DNA from: Salvia splendens
Lineage: Eukaryota; Streptophyta; Magnoliopsida; Lamiales; Lamiaceae
Length of the DNA: 64,000 nt
Direction: 5' to 3'
Assembly: GCF_004379255.2 (NCBI RefSeq)
Contig: NC_056049.1
Span: 5,394,001-5,458,000 of the forward strand
The notes under the pieces were generated by a model. It saw only the letters and a list, made by a program, of their open reading frames with translations. It made no database searches and was not told where the DNA came from. Below are positions 31,921-43,200 of the stretch, one piece after another. The position numbers and the translations under genes are program-made. Every line of letters begins with the position of its first letter. The stretch's first letter is position 1.

Positions 31921-33089
31921 TCAATCATAAGTAGTTTTAAATAAAGTTTAAAAGAAAAGACTAAAGAAACAAGAAGGAAAAGAGTGTCGGTGGAATAACC
32001 TTAAAATTAAGTTTTTGATTTTAGCACAAACAATGTTGAGGACATTTCGAACAACATAAGTTTTGCCTTTTCTATTCTTTTATTGCACTATATACTAATA
32101 TAAAGTATTGTCGTGAGCGATACTTCACCTGTAATAGAAGTGATTTAGGATTATTGTCGAATTTTCACTTCATTTATTTTGGGGTGTGATGTAGTCAACA
32201 TATAATGTTTTAGGCTTTTAGCACATAATTATGTATAGAGTAGGAATTACGTATAGACTTGTGAATTATTACCCTTTATAATTCTTCTATAATGGTACGT
32301 ATCTAAGAAGCAAATCTTGTTGTCAAACCAATAATGTGATTGTAAATTTGTAATTGCGAGTTTAAGAATAGGAACAAAATCTCTATTTTAATTTGCACTA
32401 TTATTTGGACCTATGATTGTTTTACAATATTTATTTTGTACTTTTATTCAATACTATATTATTGTTAAGGATAATCATTTTACAGTTAGGAAGGATATAT
32501 AGGAAAGTTAAAGTTGGGTGCTTAACTTGCCTAATGCATAATGATTATCGAATATTTGGAATTAATGCCAAAGACGAGATGTTCTTTCTAGTTTATTTTA
32601 ATTTACGTCCTTGAAGTAATGTGAGCATTGTATTTGACTATTTGGAAGAGAAAATAATCTCTCCTTCTATTAACATAAGATCATTTTTACCTGGCTCATA
32701 TTTGAAGAAATATAATAAAAAATAGTAGAAAAAATTATGTGAATGTGAGTTTCATTATTAAAAATAGTAAAAAGTAAATAGGACAATTATTTAAAGACGG
32801 AGAAAAATGATAAATTGGGACAATTAATGGCGCATGGAGGAAGTAAAAGACTAGCTACACATATGGTCCAAATATATAATGTTTCATTTGTTCTAAAGTA
32901 GTTGAGTCGTATTCTTTTTCGGGTCGTCATAAAATAGTCGAGTCGTTTTATTTTTAAAAAAAATACTTTATTCTCTTCTACTTTATTATCCTCTCTCCCA
33001 TTTAACCTTTATCAATTTCTTAAATAAACTATGCTTTATCAATTTTTTAAATAAACTATGCTCTTATACTATGTTGAATAAACTATACT
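31921..33089. other. AT-rich intergenic DNA with MITE debris
   Basis: No gene. A GGCGCATGGAGGAAGTA word near 32830-32846 looks like one eroded Stowaway end without a clear partner. Confidence 0.45.
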
Positions 33090-33640
33090 AAGATCCAACC
33101 CGACACCCAAATACCCGATACTCGTAAAACTCATTATAGATCGAACTATTTCTAAAGTATTTGATTTTTTCTCTTGGATACGCCATTATGTTGGGCATAC
33201 AGGCACAATCAATTTGATTAGATTCTTGTTACTAACCAGTAGTCCAAAAACTCATCACTAAAATACTACCCCCATGATCAAATCATAGATATTTGATTAT
33301 AGTCTCACATGAATGTTCTCCACAAGTACCCTGAAATCCTTGAATTTCTCAAATGATTCTTACTTGTGACACATCAAACAAACATATAGTGCAATCATCA
33401 GTGACGGTGATGATATTCTATCATATCTAGTTTGAGTTGACATTGGGCCACATACATCAATATGAATGCGCTATGGTACTTTCTTAACCCTATGGCCTAT
33501 TCCGTTTGACCTTGAAGGGTTTTTTGATCGTCTTGCCTTCCAAATAGGATTTCCATGTATCAATAGGATCCATTTCTAGATCGTTCATCTATTAAATCAT
33601 TCTTAGGTTAGTATGACAAAGTCTAATGTGTCATAAGTAC
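33090..33640 (-). pseudogene. Decayed copia integrase fragment
   Basis: Minus-strand pieces, broken by stops and frameshifts, match the pre-integrase and integrase region of a Ty1/copia polyprotein. In order: a remnant of the LWHxRLGHxN box (near 33630), SYLEGKTIKKPFKVK (near 33530), GPMSTQTRYD (near 33440), ALYVCLM and KFKDFRVLVENIH (near 33330). No LTRs were found. It is unrelated at close range to the intact copia at 9.6-14.9 kb. An old relic. Confidence 0.7.
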
Positions 33641-33872
33641 ATCTTATTTATTTGATTCGACTTTAATGCTACTTTTAACGACAATAATAATACACTGACA
33701 CCTATGCCAAAAAAATATCACACAACTATTAGCAATGACTTTGACCATCAACATTAAAATCCTAATTCCTATGCCTTTTTATTTAAATGTTGATTTTAGT
33801 TTGCACGCAATAGGACTAGTGTTAAAATCTCACACTTCCCTTTCCAATTTCAAAGTTAAAAAATAAGTTATA

Positions 33873-34115
33873 CTCCCTCCATCTCAATTAAGTTGAGTCA
33901 AAATTTTCGGGTGTGGAAATTAAGAAATTGTGTTTAAAAATAATAGAGAAGAATATAATATGAAAGATAAAGAGATAGTAAGTACGTAATAGAATAAAGT
34001 AAGAGTGATTAGATGTTTTGTTTTTTTATCAAAAAAAGAAAATGATTTAACTTAGTTAAGACATCTCAAAAAGGAATGCGACTTAACTTAGTTGAAACAA
34101 ATGGAATGAAGAAAG
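33873..34115. mobile_element. Stowaway-like MITE, degenerate
   Basis: Left end CTCCCTCCATCTCAATTAAG preceded by TA. Right end AATGGAATGAAGAAAG followed by TA; its reverse complement CTTTCTTCATTCCATT is a diverged partner. Size (243 bp) and the TA duplication fit Tc1/mariner Stowaway. Confidence 0.65.
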
Positions 34116-34469
34116 TACTTTAAAGTTACTCAAAAGTTATAGACTACTATAACTTGACTTTCCTATCCTCCTCGTGTACAGCAGAAATTGTTTCCTTAGT
34201 GTAAAAAATTAGGACTTGTTCAGTGTATTTTAAATGGGATGTCCTACATAAATTGCTTTAGAATTGATATGGTAGGACCCACCAAATTGGTGGACATATG
34301 CTGTAATTCAGTGTTTTAGATATGGGCCGACATTTACCATCACAAATTTGGCATTTTTTTAAATGTAATTAGATAAAGACGGATCTGCCCCCTAAAAGTG
34401 TGAAAAAATTGAATTTACGCGGCTGAATCAAAATTAGCGCGGCAGAGTGGGATAGTTTCACATAGATGT

Positions 34470-35440
34470 TCTTAAAATGATAGTTTCAAATGATAAAATG
34501 ATACTTTTGTTTAATAGTGATAGTTTTAGATTTTTTGGATGATACAATGATACTTTTGTATCATAAAATGATAGTTTGAGGGGATAAAATGATAGTTTCA
34601 AATGATAAAATGATACTTTTGTTTAATAATGATAGTTTTAGATTTTTTGGATGATAAAATGATACTTTTGTATCATAAAATGATAGTTTGCGGGGATAAA
34701 ATGATACTTTTGTTTAATAGTGATAGTTTTAGATTTTTTGGATGATACAATGATACTTTTGTATCATAAAATGATAGTTTGAGGGGATAAAATGATAGTT
34801 TCAAATGATAAAATGATACTTTTGTTTAATAGTGATAGTTTTAGATTTTTTGGATGATAAAATGATACTTTTGTATCATAAAATGATAGTTTGCGGGGAT
34901 AAAATGATACTTTTGTTTAATAGTGATAGTTTTAGATTTTTTGGATGATACAATGATACTTTTGTATCATAAAATGATAGTTTGAGGGGATAAAATGATA
35001 TTTTCAAATGATATAATGATACTTTTGTTTAATAGTGATAGTTTTAGATTTTTTGGATGATAAAATGATACTTTTGTATCATAAAATGATAGTTTGAGGG
35101 GATAAAATGATACTTTTGTTTAATAATGATAGTTTTAGATTTTTTGGATGATAAAATGATACTGTTGGATGATAAAATGATAGTTTGAGGGGATAAAATG
35201 ATAGTTTCAAATGATAAAATGATACTTTTGTTTAATAATGATAGTTTTAGATTTTTTGGATGATAAAATGATATTTTTGCATCATAAAATGATAGTTTGA
35301 GGGGATAAAATGATAGTTTCAAATGATAAAATGATACTTTTGTTTTAAAATGATAGTTTTAGATTTTTTGGATAATAAAATGATACTTTTGCATCATAAA
35401 ATGATAGTTTGAGAGGATAAAATGATAGTTCAAAGATACG
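34470..35440. repeat. GATAAAATGATA minisatellite, second locus
   Basis: Units of ~110 bp made of GATAAAATGATACTTTTGTT, AATAGTGATAGTTTTAGATT, TTTTGGATGATA and CATAAAATGATAGTTTG. It shares the ATAAAATGATACTTTT word with the minisatellite in element B (27.2-29.0 kb) but has its own unit structure. Confidence 0.92.
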
Positions 35441-35813
35441 CCACTCTTTTTTTTCTTTCTGTTTAATAATAAATGTCAGTAGTAGTAATAGCATTTTTAC
35501 TGATATTAATAGTGGTTTAGTAGTACTCAATTATTTTAATTGATATAAAAAATTATTAGTGGGGCATTGTGTATAGCATTTTAGTCCATGGAATATTTTG
35601 AGCCGTAAATTAAATCAAGATTAGATGTGGTGCTTGAGATTTAAGAGAACAATTCATCTTCTCCAAATTACCTTGTTTTCGATACACCTAAAATTACATA
35701 TTAATGTACAATAATCATAACTACATCAAAATATTAACTTACATAATTGTTTTACGTCAGCTAAAAACAGAGCCAAACAACATACTAATATTCAGCTCAG
35801 TGATAAACTAGCA

Positions 35814-36167
35814 TTACATTAATTTCCCAATCAGGATACACGCTGCGACAAGCAATAAACAAACCAGACAAATCAACACATTAACCTTCATTTCAGTATT
35901 TGAGCTCGATTGGGTCCCGTGCGCACGCGAACCCTTCGAGCAACGATGATCTCTTACAGCCGCCGGTCTGCCCTCTCGGATGTGTTTTCCTGTTACCTCT
36001 TTGTTACGACGCTTGTTGTCATGAAGGAACTCGTCGAACCACATGAATAATTTGGGATGGTTGTCATTAGCGGGGCACTTTAAGTAGTACCTTCCCGCAT
36101 TCATTGCTTTCAACCCTGCACACTTAGGAAATAATTCATCATCGACACCCCCAAATTTTACCACCAA
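35814..36167 (-). CDS. GRF-type zinc-finger-like ORF with C-terminal membrane tail
   Basis: 117-codon open frame without an ATG at its 5' end: it opens after a TAG near 36190 and the first in-frame ATG is inside the finger. The N-terminal half resembles a GRF finger, CAGLKAMNAGRYYLKCP followed by HPKLFMWFDEF, with His where the third ligand is usually Cys. A basic linker follows, and the last ~23 residues are a hydrophobic segment (VLICLVCLLLVAACILIGKL), as in a tail-anchored protein. GRF fingers in other proteins bind single-stranded DNA. It is the only coding content of the Harbinger-like element around it. It may lack an upstream exon or be decaying, so the true product is uncertain. Confidence 0.55.
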   Translation of the reverse strand: MVVKFGGVDDELFPKCAGLKAMNAGRYYLKCPANDNHPKLFMWFDEFLHDNKRRNKEVTGKHIREGRPAAVRDHRCSKGSRAHGTQSSSNTEMKVNVLICLVCLLLVAACILIGKLM

Positions 36168-36529
36168 ATCGGAGCAGGTGCTGACGATCTACTCCAAAAA
36201 TGGGAGAGTATTCCCTCTAGGGTTCCCGCAGCGGAAAGGGGGGAAGTGAAAAATGCGATCGAAAGAGAGAGAGAGAAAAAGGGGGGAAGTGAGAAAAATG
36301 AGAGGGGCGATTCAGTAAAAGTTTGCTCAATTCTGGGAGTGCTTCCCGATGCAAGATCAAATCTTACCGTCTTTGTAAGAAATGATTTTTGGCAAAAACT
36401 GAGATGAACAGTGCGGGCCGTCTCTTTCTGGTCGGGCTCAATTGAAATAACCCAAAAACACTGAATGCCCATAATTCGCTGGAAATGGGCCCATTTCTCC
36501 CTATTTCTAAAACATTGAACACGCCCTTA

Positions 36530-38180
36530 TACTACTAATTGCTAAGCGATATGATATTTTTGTAATCAAGTATAGTTCTCAATAAAAACTAAAAAAGTTG
36601 TTGTCAAGATTGAAACGAGAAATTAATCATTCAACTGTGAAATTAAAGGAAATGAAAAAGATAGGAGTAATACATTTCGCCACATGTCACCATCAGTCTG
36701 ATTGTAATTTCATTTAGAGCACCATCTTTTTAAACAAAATATCATTTAATCTAGTATTTGGAAAAAAAACAGCATCAGCTATTAGTCTCCAAATCTCCAG
36801 TAGTGTTCATTGACCATTGTGTTAGATGATATAGGTCTAGAGGTGAGGAAAATAGTGAAATAGTGAAATATTGAAATATCAGTCTTATCATATTGAAAAA
36901 TAATTGAAAATATCGAATTTTTAGTATGCCGTGATTTTTGATACGATATGATACCTTACCTCGGTAAGGTAACGGTATGAATTTTCATATACCGCTGCAT
37001 AACGAAATTCGGTATATACCAGGAATTAAGGTATATACTGTAAAATATAAATATAATTATATATAAAATATATTTTATATATTTTTAAATTATAAAATCT
37101 ATGGTGAAATATAAATATAATTATGAATAAAATATATTTAATATATTTATTCAATTATAAAATATAAATAATATTCTAAAAACTCAAATGATCTATTTTC
37201 ATTAATGTTGCGATATACCGAAAATGAGGTACAACATCGGTATGAAAATTCATCATACTGAAAATAAGGATACCGAAGTTCAGTATGCTGAAAATTTTGA
37301 TAGAGGAAAGGTATGATTTTTTCGCATACCGAATTTATAATAAGGTATGCGGTATGATGGTTTCGGTAAGATATAACGTACCTACTCATTGACAAACACG
37401 GATTTTGCATGTTTTGAGGGCTAGATCTGACTCTTTTTAAATGTCAATCATGCAAATTATGTTCTTAAATTGCATATGTTGTACATGTTGATATTTTTAC
37501 GTGTCTGTTGAGAAATGATAGAAAAAGGCAGAAAAAGGTGCAAAAAGTCCAAGGTGCAAAAAGTCCAAGGTGCAGTAGCCTCGGTTCAAGTTGAGTTTCC
37601 TGGCAATTTTGAAGTTCAATTAGTGATTAATGCATACCTCGGTTCTCTAAATAGTATATGACGCTTAGTATATGATAGACAATTACAATCTTATTTCGTG
37701 TGTTTGAAATTACGGTACTGTCCTTTTGATATATTAGATCTACCTTATATGCTTGCAAGTATTTTTAGTGCTAATAAATAGTGTATCACACTCCTATATC
37801 CATCATATGTGTAAAAATGTTAAAACATTAAAATAAATATTAATCTGTCCTTACGAAATATACCGGACATTTAAGATTAAATCATTCAAAGTTTATTATG
37901 TGTCGATGAGCTGGAGATGGATGTGAAAATCAATGAAAAAGTAGGAGAATATTTAAAATAATAAAAAGAGAAAAGAGAAAAATGAAATGTGATGAAAACG
38001 GCATCAACAAGGAAAAAAGTGTCGGCCTCGGCAAGCACGAAAAGCATCAAAATGGGAAGAAAAGATATTTTAGACAAAAAAGAGATAGAGGAACGTGGTC
38101 CTTTAGCCCCAAGCACTACGCAGTCTATCATCCTCCATTTATTTCCAAAAGCACATAAAATAAAAAGGGATCATTCCATC
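36530..38180. other. Intergenic DNA with a degraded palindromic repeat
   Basis: Between about 36840 and 37390 the sequence is dense in GGTATACC/CGGTATG-type words, similar in style to hAT MITE interiors. I cannot define paired termini or a target duplication. A 15-bp AAAAAGTCCAAGGTGC repeat occurs near 37542-37572. No gene. Confidence 0.45.
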
Positions 38181-39284
38181 TAAGCATGCACAAGGGTCGT
38201 AAACCGCCGGTTCCGGGCTCGAACCGGCGGTTCAAGGGTCGAGAAATTGCCGAACCTGAACCGGCCCGCCTAGCTCCCGGCGGTTCCGGTTCCGGTTCAA
38301 AAAACCGGCGGGTTACGCGGCGGTTCAAAACTGCCGGTTTTCGGCTTAAACCGCCGGTTCCGGGCAGGTTCGACGGTTCGACGATTTTTTTTTTTTTTTT
38401 TGCATTTTTCAACTTTTCAATTTTAATCAAATTAAATTACACTTTTCAAGTTTGTTTTTGTATGCAATGTGAGTAAATAAAATTGAAAAAAATACGGCTA
38501 AAGTTGCAATTTTATTGAAATTGCATGTTTACAAATTACACGTTACAAGTTACAACAATTACAAATTGAAAACATATGGCGGTCTTGAAGTCTTAAACAA
38601 AATTTAAGTACAAATGAGACTACTAGTGAAGAACTAATTACAAATGACAAGAAATGACGTTGAAGTTCTTAAACGTATAAGTGTATTATATATATACTCT
38701 TAACCGGCGAAGAAGATCTTTCTACATAACTAAATTAAGGACACCTTTAGCAATTCAACTTTAAAAAAAATTCAAATTTCAAATTTTCAAATTTTCGGCC
38801 GAACCGCCGGTTTACCGCCTGAACCGGCGGTTCAACCACAAAACCGGCGGTTTTTCCACAAAACCGACGGGTTGGTCCACGGTTTTCCGACACAAACCGC
38901 CGGTTTCTGACCTCACCTAGCCCCTACGCCTGAAAAGCTTCCGGAACCGGCGGAAACCGGTCGGAACCGCCGGTTCAAACCGGCGGTTTTCGTCCAAACC
39001 GGCGATTTTCGCCCAAAACCGGCGAACCGCCGGTTCATACCAATCCCTACTTTGAACCCCTACGAACCCCTACGAACCCTATGTCGTTCGACCCTTTGAA
39101 CCGGCGGTTCGAACCGCCGAACCGCCGGTTCACGGTTCATGATATTGCCGAACCTGAACCGGCCCTTATGACCCTGCGACCCTTCTGCCGGTTCAACCCG
39201 CCGGTTCCGGGCATGGTTCCGGTTCATGAACCGGCGGTTCCGAACCGCCGGTTAACCGTCGGGCCGGATCGGTTTGTGCATGCC
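38181..39284. mobile_element. hAT-like element of AACCGGCGGTT palindromes
   Basis: Left end TAAGCATGCACAAGG and right end GGTTTGTGCATGCC form short inverted repeats. The flanks share TTCCATC (38174-38180 and 39285-39291), close to the 8-bp duplication of hAT elements. Both subterminal regions (38200-38380 and 38800-39260) are GC-rich arrays of CCGCCGGTT and AACCGGCGG words around an AT-rich middle. Reading frames through the arrays are repeat artefacts. Confidence 0.65.
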
Positions 39285-39291
39285 TTCCATC

Positions 39292-40196
39292 CATACCCCA
39301 TGTGATTTATACCATTTAATCAAACGACTCACCTTCTTTTTTAATTTATCCCATTTAAAATGATTTATTATTAAAAATATTTATCTGTACTTTATTCTCT
39401 CAACCTTGCACACAAATACAATTGAATAAAATTTCGTGCTGCTCAATGAAGATGTCATCTTCCTTATCTGAGGAAATAGTAATATATCATTTCCATGAAT
39501 ACAATATCTAATACCCCTCCTCTCGTAGAAATAGTCTGAATTTTAACACGTAATTAATAAAGTAAAAACGAATAATTAAAATAATAGTATTAGTGAATGG
39601 TGAAGTCTATATTAATTAAGTGTAGAAATATTTTAATAAATGAGTATTGACTATTTCTATGAAATCAGAAAAATTAAACTTTTAGGTATGGAGATTAGAG
39701 ATTGTGTTGAATGAATAAAATGAAAATAAAACAAAAATTAGAAGCAAAGTAGAAGAGATAAAGAGAGTAAAGTAGGTGATTGAATTAAAATAAAAATATT
39801 TAAATATATATATTTGTTAAATATGAAAATAAATCAATTCAGTTAGAACATTTCAAAAAGGAACATGATTCAATTAGTTGAGAGTGAAGGAGCAAGGCAT
39901 ATTTATATGGGGGTAGGAAGGAGTATTGACTCAATTAGTTGAGACTGAAGGAGCAATACATATTTATATGGGGGTAGGAAGGAGTATTATAACTACTCTT
40001 ACTAAATAAAATTATTCTAGTTATCAATAACGAATTACATCTTTCACTCGTAAAAGTGTTAAATACTCGGAATACTTATACGGAAAAGTGCTGACTAAAC
40101 AGCATCTAGATCTTGCAGCACTCCCAAGCTACCCTTTACAGTTTACAGCCTTTCTCTCTCACTCTCTCTCTCTGAATTTAGGAACAAAGACTAGAG
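39292..40196. other. Formin upstream region
   Basis: AT-rich, with possible eroded Stowaway ends at 39513 (CCCCTCCTCTCG) and 39985 (GGAAGGAGTA). A CT-rich tract (TCTCTCACTCTCTCTCTCTG, 40152-40173) close to the start codon looks like a plant pyrimidine-rich 5' leader. Confidence 0.5.
39866..39987. repeat. 61-bp tandem duplication
   Basis: TGATTCAATTAGTTGAGAGT at 39866 recurs as TGACTCAATTAGTTGAGACT at 39927. Both units run through ATATGGGGGTAGGAAGGAGT. Confidence 0.9.
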
Positions 40197-40241
40197 ATGA
40201 ATAAGGTTAGAGGAAAGAACATAAGAGAGATCACGCGATGA
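40197..40241 (+). promoter_or_regulatory. Upstream ORF overlapping the formin start codon
   Basis: A 14-codon ORF starts at the ATG at 40197 and ends at a TGA at 40239-40241, which overlaps the formin ATG at 40238 as ATGA. If the leader extends upstream of 40197, ribosomes terminating here sit on the main start, a layout compatible with coupled termination-reinitiation. The transcription start is not known from sequence alone. Confidence 0.6.
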
Positions 40242-43200
40242 GAGCTAATTGTATCATTAGCATTTTCTTGACCCTATCATTTGTTGCACACTCCAAATTC
40301 ATTGGTGAAGAGGAGAAAAACAACAGGAGGATTCTGCATCAACCGCTCTTTCCATACACTTCATCTCCGCCGCCACCGCCTCCTCCGTCCCCGCCTGCAG
40401 CTCCGGACCAAGACCATCCCTTCTTCCATGAGCTTCCGAATGGACCCCCAGTGGATCAGGGCCAGCAAACGCCATCCACCACCACCACCAGCACTGCTGC
40501 GGCAACCCCACCTGTCCCCCGGCAGACCAATTCGATCAAAAAACTCGCCATCGCTGTCTCGTCTGCGATGCTGTCACTGGCGATGCTGTCGGCAGTGGTG
40601 TTCCTTCTCTACAAGTGCCGCATCAAGCGTATGGATGAGTCGCAGAAGCTTGTTGGAGGGAATTCGCAGAGGATGAATGAGGAATCCAGAATGCCGCCTT
40701 CGAATTTCCTGTACATTGGCACGGTGGAACCGTCTGCAACGAGCATAGCCAACGACGTGGCCGCCTCGCCCTATCGGAAGCTGAACTCGGGGAAGCAATC
40801 TAGTCGTTATCGGCCGAGCCCTGACCTGCAGCCACTGCCGCCATTGACGAAGCCTCCGCTGCCGCAGCCTCCGAGCATCAATTCGCTGCCACCGATGTCG
40901 TCCTCCGACGACGAGAGCCACGACACCAACTTCTACACTCCACAAGGGTCATCGATGAACAACGAGTCGCCTAGCTCACGCCACAGCTACTGGACTAACA
41001 GCATTAGCCACACTAATCGAGTTGCTCATTCCAAGAGAACTTCACCTAAATCTCGCCTCTCAGCATCATCTCCGGATACAAAGCCGGTGATAATCCCCTC
41101 AATTAAGCAGTCGGTGCCGCCTTCTCCGCCACCACCGCCGCCAAATTCTTCATTGCAGCCCAGCAAATCAATGCCATTCACTCCCAAAAGGACCAAATTT
41201 GCACGACCTCCACCACCACCAGATATGGCACGGCTCCAATCAATAAGCGATGATGACCAGCAGACATCTGTAATCCCAGCTCCAGCTCCACCCCCACCCC
41301 CACCCCCACCGCCACCGCCTCCTCCTCTTCCTCCATCGCTGCCACCACAGCTGTCATCTATCCCAAGAAAATTTGGAGATGTACAACAATATAGACCTCC
41401 ACCATTTTCCAATAAAGTGATAAAACTACAGTCAAAGAATACTAGCCCCAAATCAAACCAGAGTCCTACTAAAGGTGTCAGTTTGACAGAGGAAGTAGAT
41501 ATAGAGGACAAGAGTGGATCTAAACCAAAACTTAAGCCTCTGCATTGGGACAAAGTACGAGCCAGCTCAGACCGAGCCACAGTTTGGGACCAGTTGAACT
41601 CCAGCTCCTTCCAGTAAGTGGAAATATGCTTTCCTTGTATGTATAGAATTGATACTCATGTGGATTGTGTGCATCAGGTTGAATGAGGATGCCATGGAGT
41701 CGCTTTTCGGATTCAATTCTGCAAATTCAGTCGCAAAAGATGCAACTAAAAAGTCAGCTACGGAGCAGGAGATCAGAGTGTTGGATCCAAAGAAGTCCCA
41801 GAACATCGCGATCCTATTACGCGCATTGAATGTCACAAAAGAAGAGGTTGCTGAAGCACTTCTAGATGGTATGCTACACTCCTTCGCCTTTCTTAAGTTA
41901 TAGTGTTATATAAGTGGATTCGATAAAATAGTTGTCTCGATCGAAGTGATATGGTTAGCTGAGAAATAAAATTTAAAAGTTTATACTTTATAGTAAAGAA
42001 AGACAAAGTTGAGGATATTTGCATCTGAAAGAGAGCATTCTCATTTTCAAATTGAATGCATATCCAACCATAAAATAGTGATATTAGCAAGAAAAATAAG
42101 CCACCTCATTATTGCAAGAAAACTCAGAGTATCACTCTTTAGGGGTGTTTACTTTGAGTGATAGCCGGATAGGAGGATAAATAAAAGATTATCCATGCGA
42201 TATACTGTTAAATTTGATGGATTAGGTAATTTTGAGCTTGTTTTTACTATCTTAATATTCAAAGAGCAATCCTAGTTTTATCAACTAATCCTATCACTTT
42301 AAGTAAAAACTCCTACACTGAAATAGCATGCATGGCTAGTGACTCTTTCTATCTAGCAATTTATTAGCTACACCTTGTTCATTCATTCATTTATCCACCT
42401 AGCACTTTCATGCGAGCGGATCTTAGTCGTTCTCATGGAACCTTCGTCACCACTCACTAGAATATAAAAAGGCCTCATCAAATATACATGGCACCTGATG
42501 CTTTACAGAGAATTATTCACTCTGACTCTCATTCCTCAACGTTGTTAGAGAAATAAAAGTCAACAAATATAACTAGATAACTAAAATACTGTACATGTTA
42601 GTATTTATGATTCTCTGTAAACATTGTATACTAAAATTGAAGTCCAATAGAAGAAACTGAATTCAATAGGAGATTTGAAACAAGACAACAAAAACCCAAG
42701 CAGCTGGGAAGAAGGGTTCATAATGTCACTCCCTCTGAATGTAATCTGGGAGACCATATGGCATCAAAGACAAACACTTTGATAAATAACAAGAATGCAT
42801 CTTTCTTGGAGTCGAAGTTCAACCCATCTACTTCAAACATCTTTAATATGGTAAAGATTTAAGCAATTAAACTGGCGTACTGGCAATGGCGTACTGGCAA
42901 ATTATTAATATTTGGGACACCATCATGTGCTACTTGTATTTTTGTAGTAGAATAGTAAGCATACAGCATGGCTAAAGAAACTTTATATTTCATCATTATA
43001 CACCAGTAACTGTTACTATTTTGGTGCTGCAGGAAATCCAGAAGGATTGGGTCCTGAGCTCTTGGAGACTTTGGTAAAGATGGCACCAACCAAGGAGGAA
43101 GAGATAAAACTTAAAGACTACAAGGGTGAATGCTCGAAATTGGGGTCAGCAGAGAGATTCCTCAAGGCAATTCTTGATATTCCATTTGCCTTTAAAAGAG

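Larger units (their letters stand above)
34212..36526. mobile_element. PIF/Harbinger-like element carrying a GRF-type ORF
   Basis: Imperfect TIRs: GGACTTGTTCAGTGTATTTT on the left against GGGCGTGTTCAATGTTTTAG read from the right end. TTA flanks both sides (34209-34211 and 36527-36529). Both traits fit Tourist/Harbinger elements. The 2.3 kb interior has a minisatellite (34470-35440) and a minus-strand GRF-finger ORF, but neither transposase nor the Myb-like ORF. The boundary call rests on a 3-bp duplication and ~28-bp TIRs, so it is moderately sure. Confidence 0.62.

Noticed and set aside
35044..35530. Minus-strand frames in the second minisatellite
   Set aside because: Same artefact as at 27.9-28.7 kb.
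36840..37390. A complete hAT MITE in the GGTATACC-rich tract
   Set aside because: I could not find matching termini or a target duplication, so it is only noted as a possible degraded repeat.
38128..38476. Frames with RRFEPEPEPP-like translation
   Set aside because: Product of the AACCGGCGGTT arrays in the hAT-like element.
41026..41580. Antisense frame over the formin with poly-Gly stretch
   Set aside because: It is the reverse complement of the FH1 polyproline codons. The sense strand has a complete formin.
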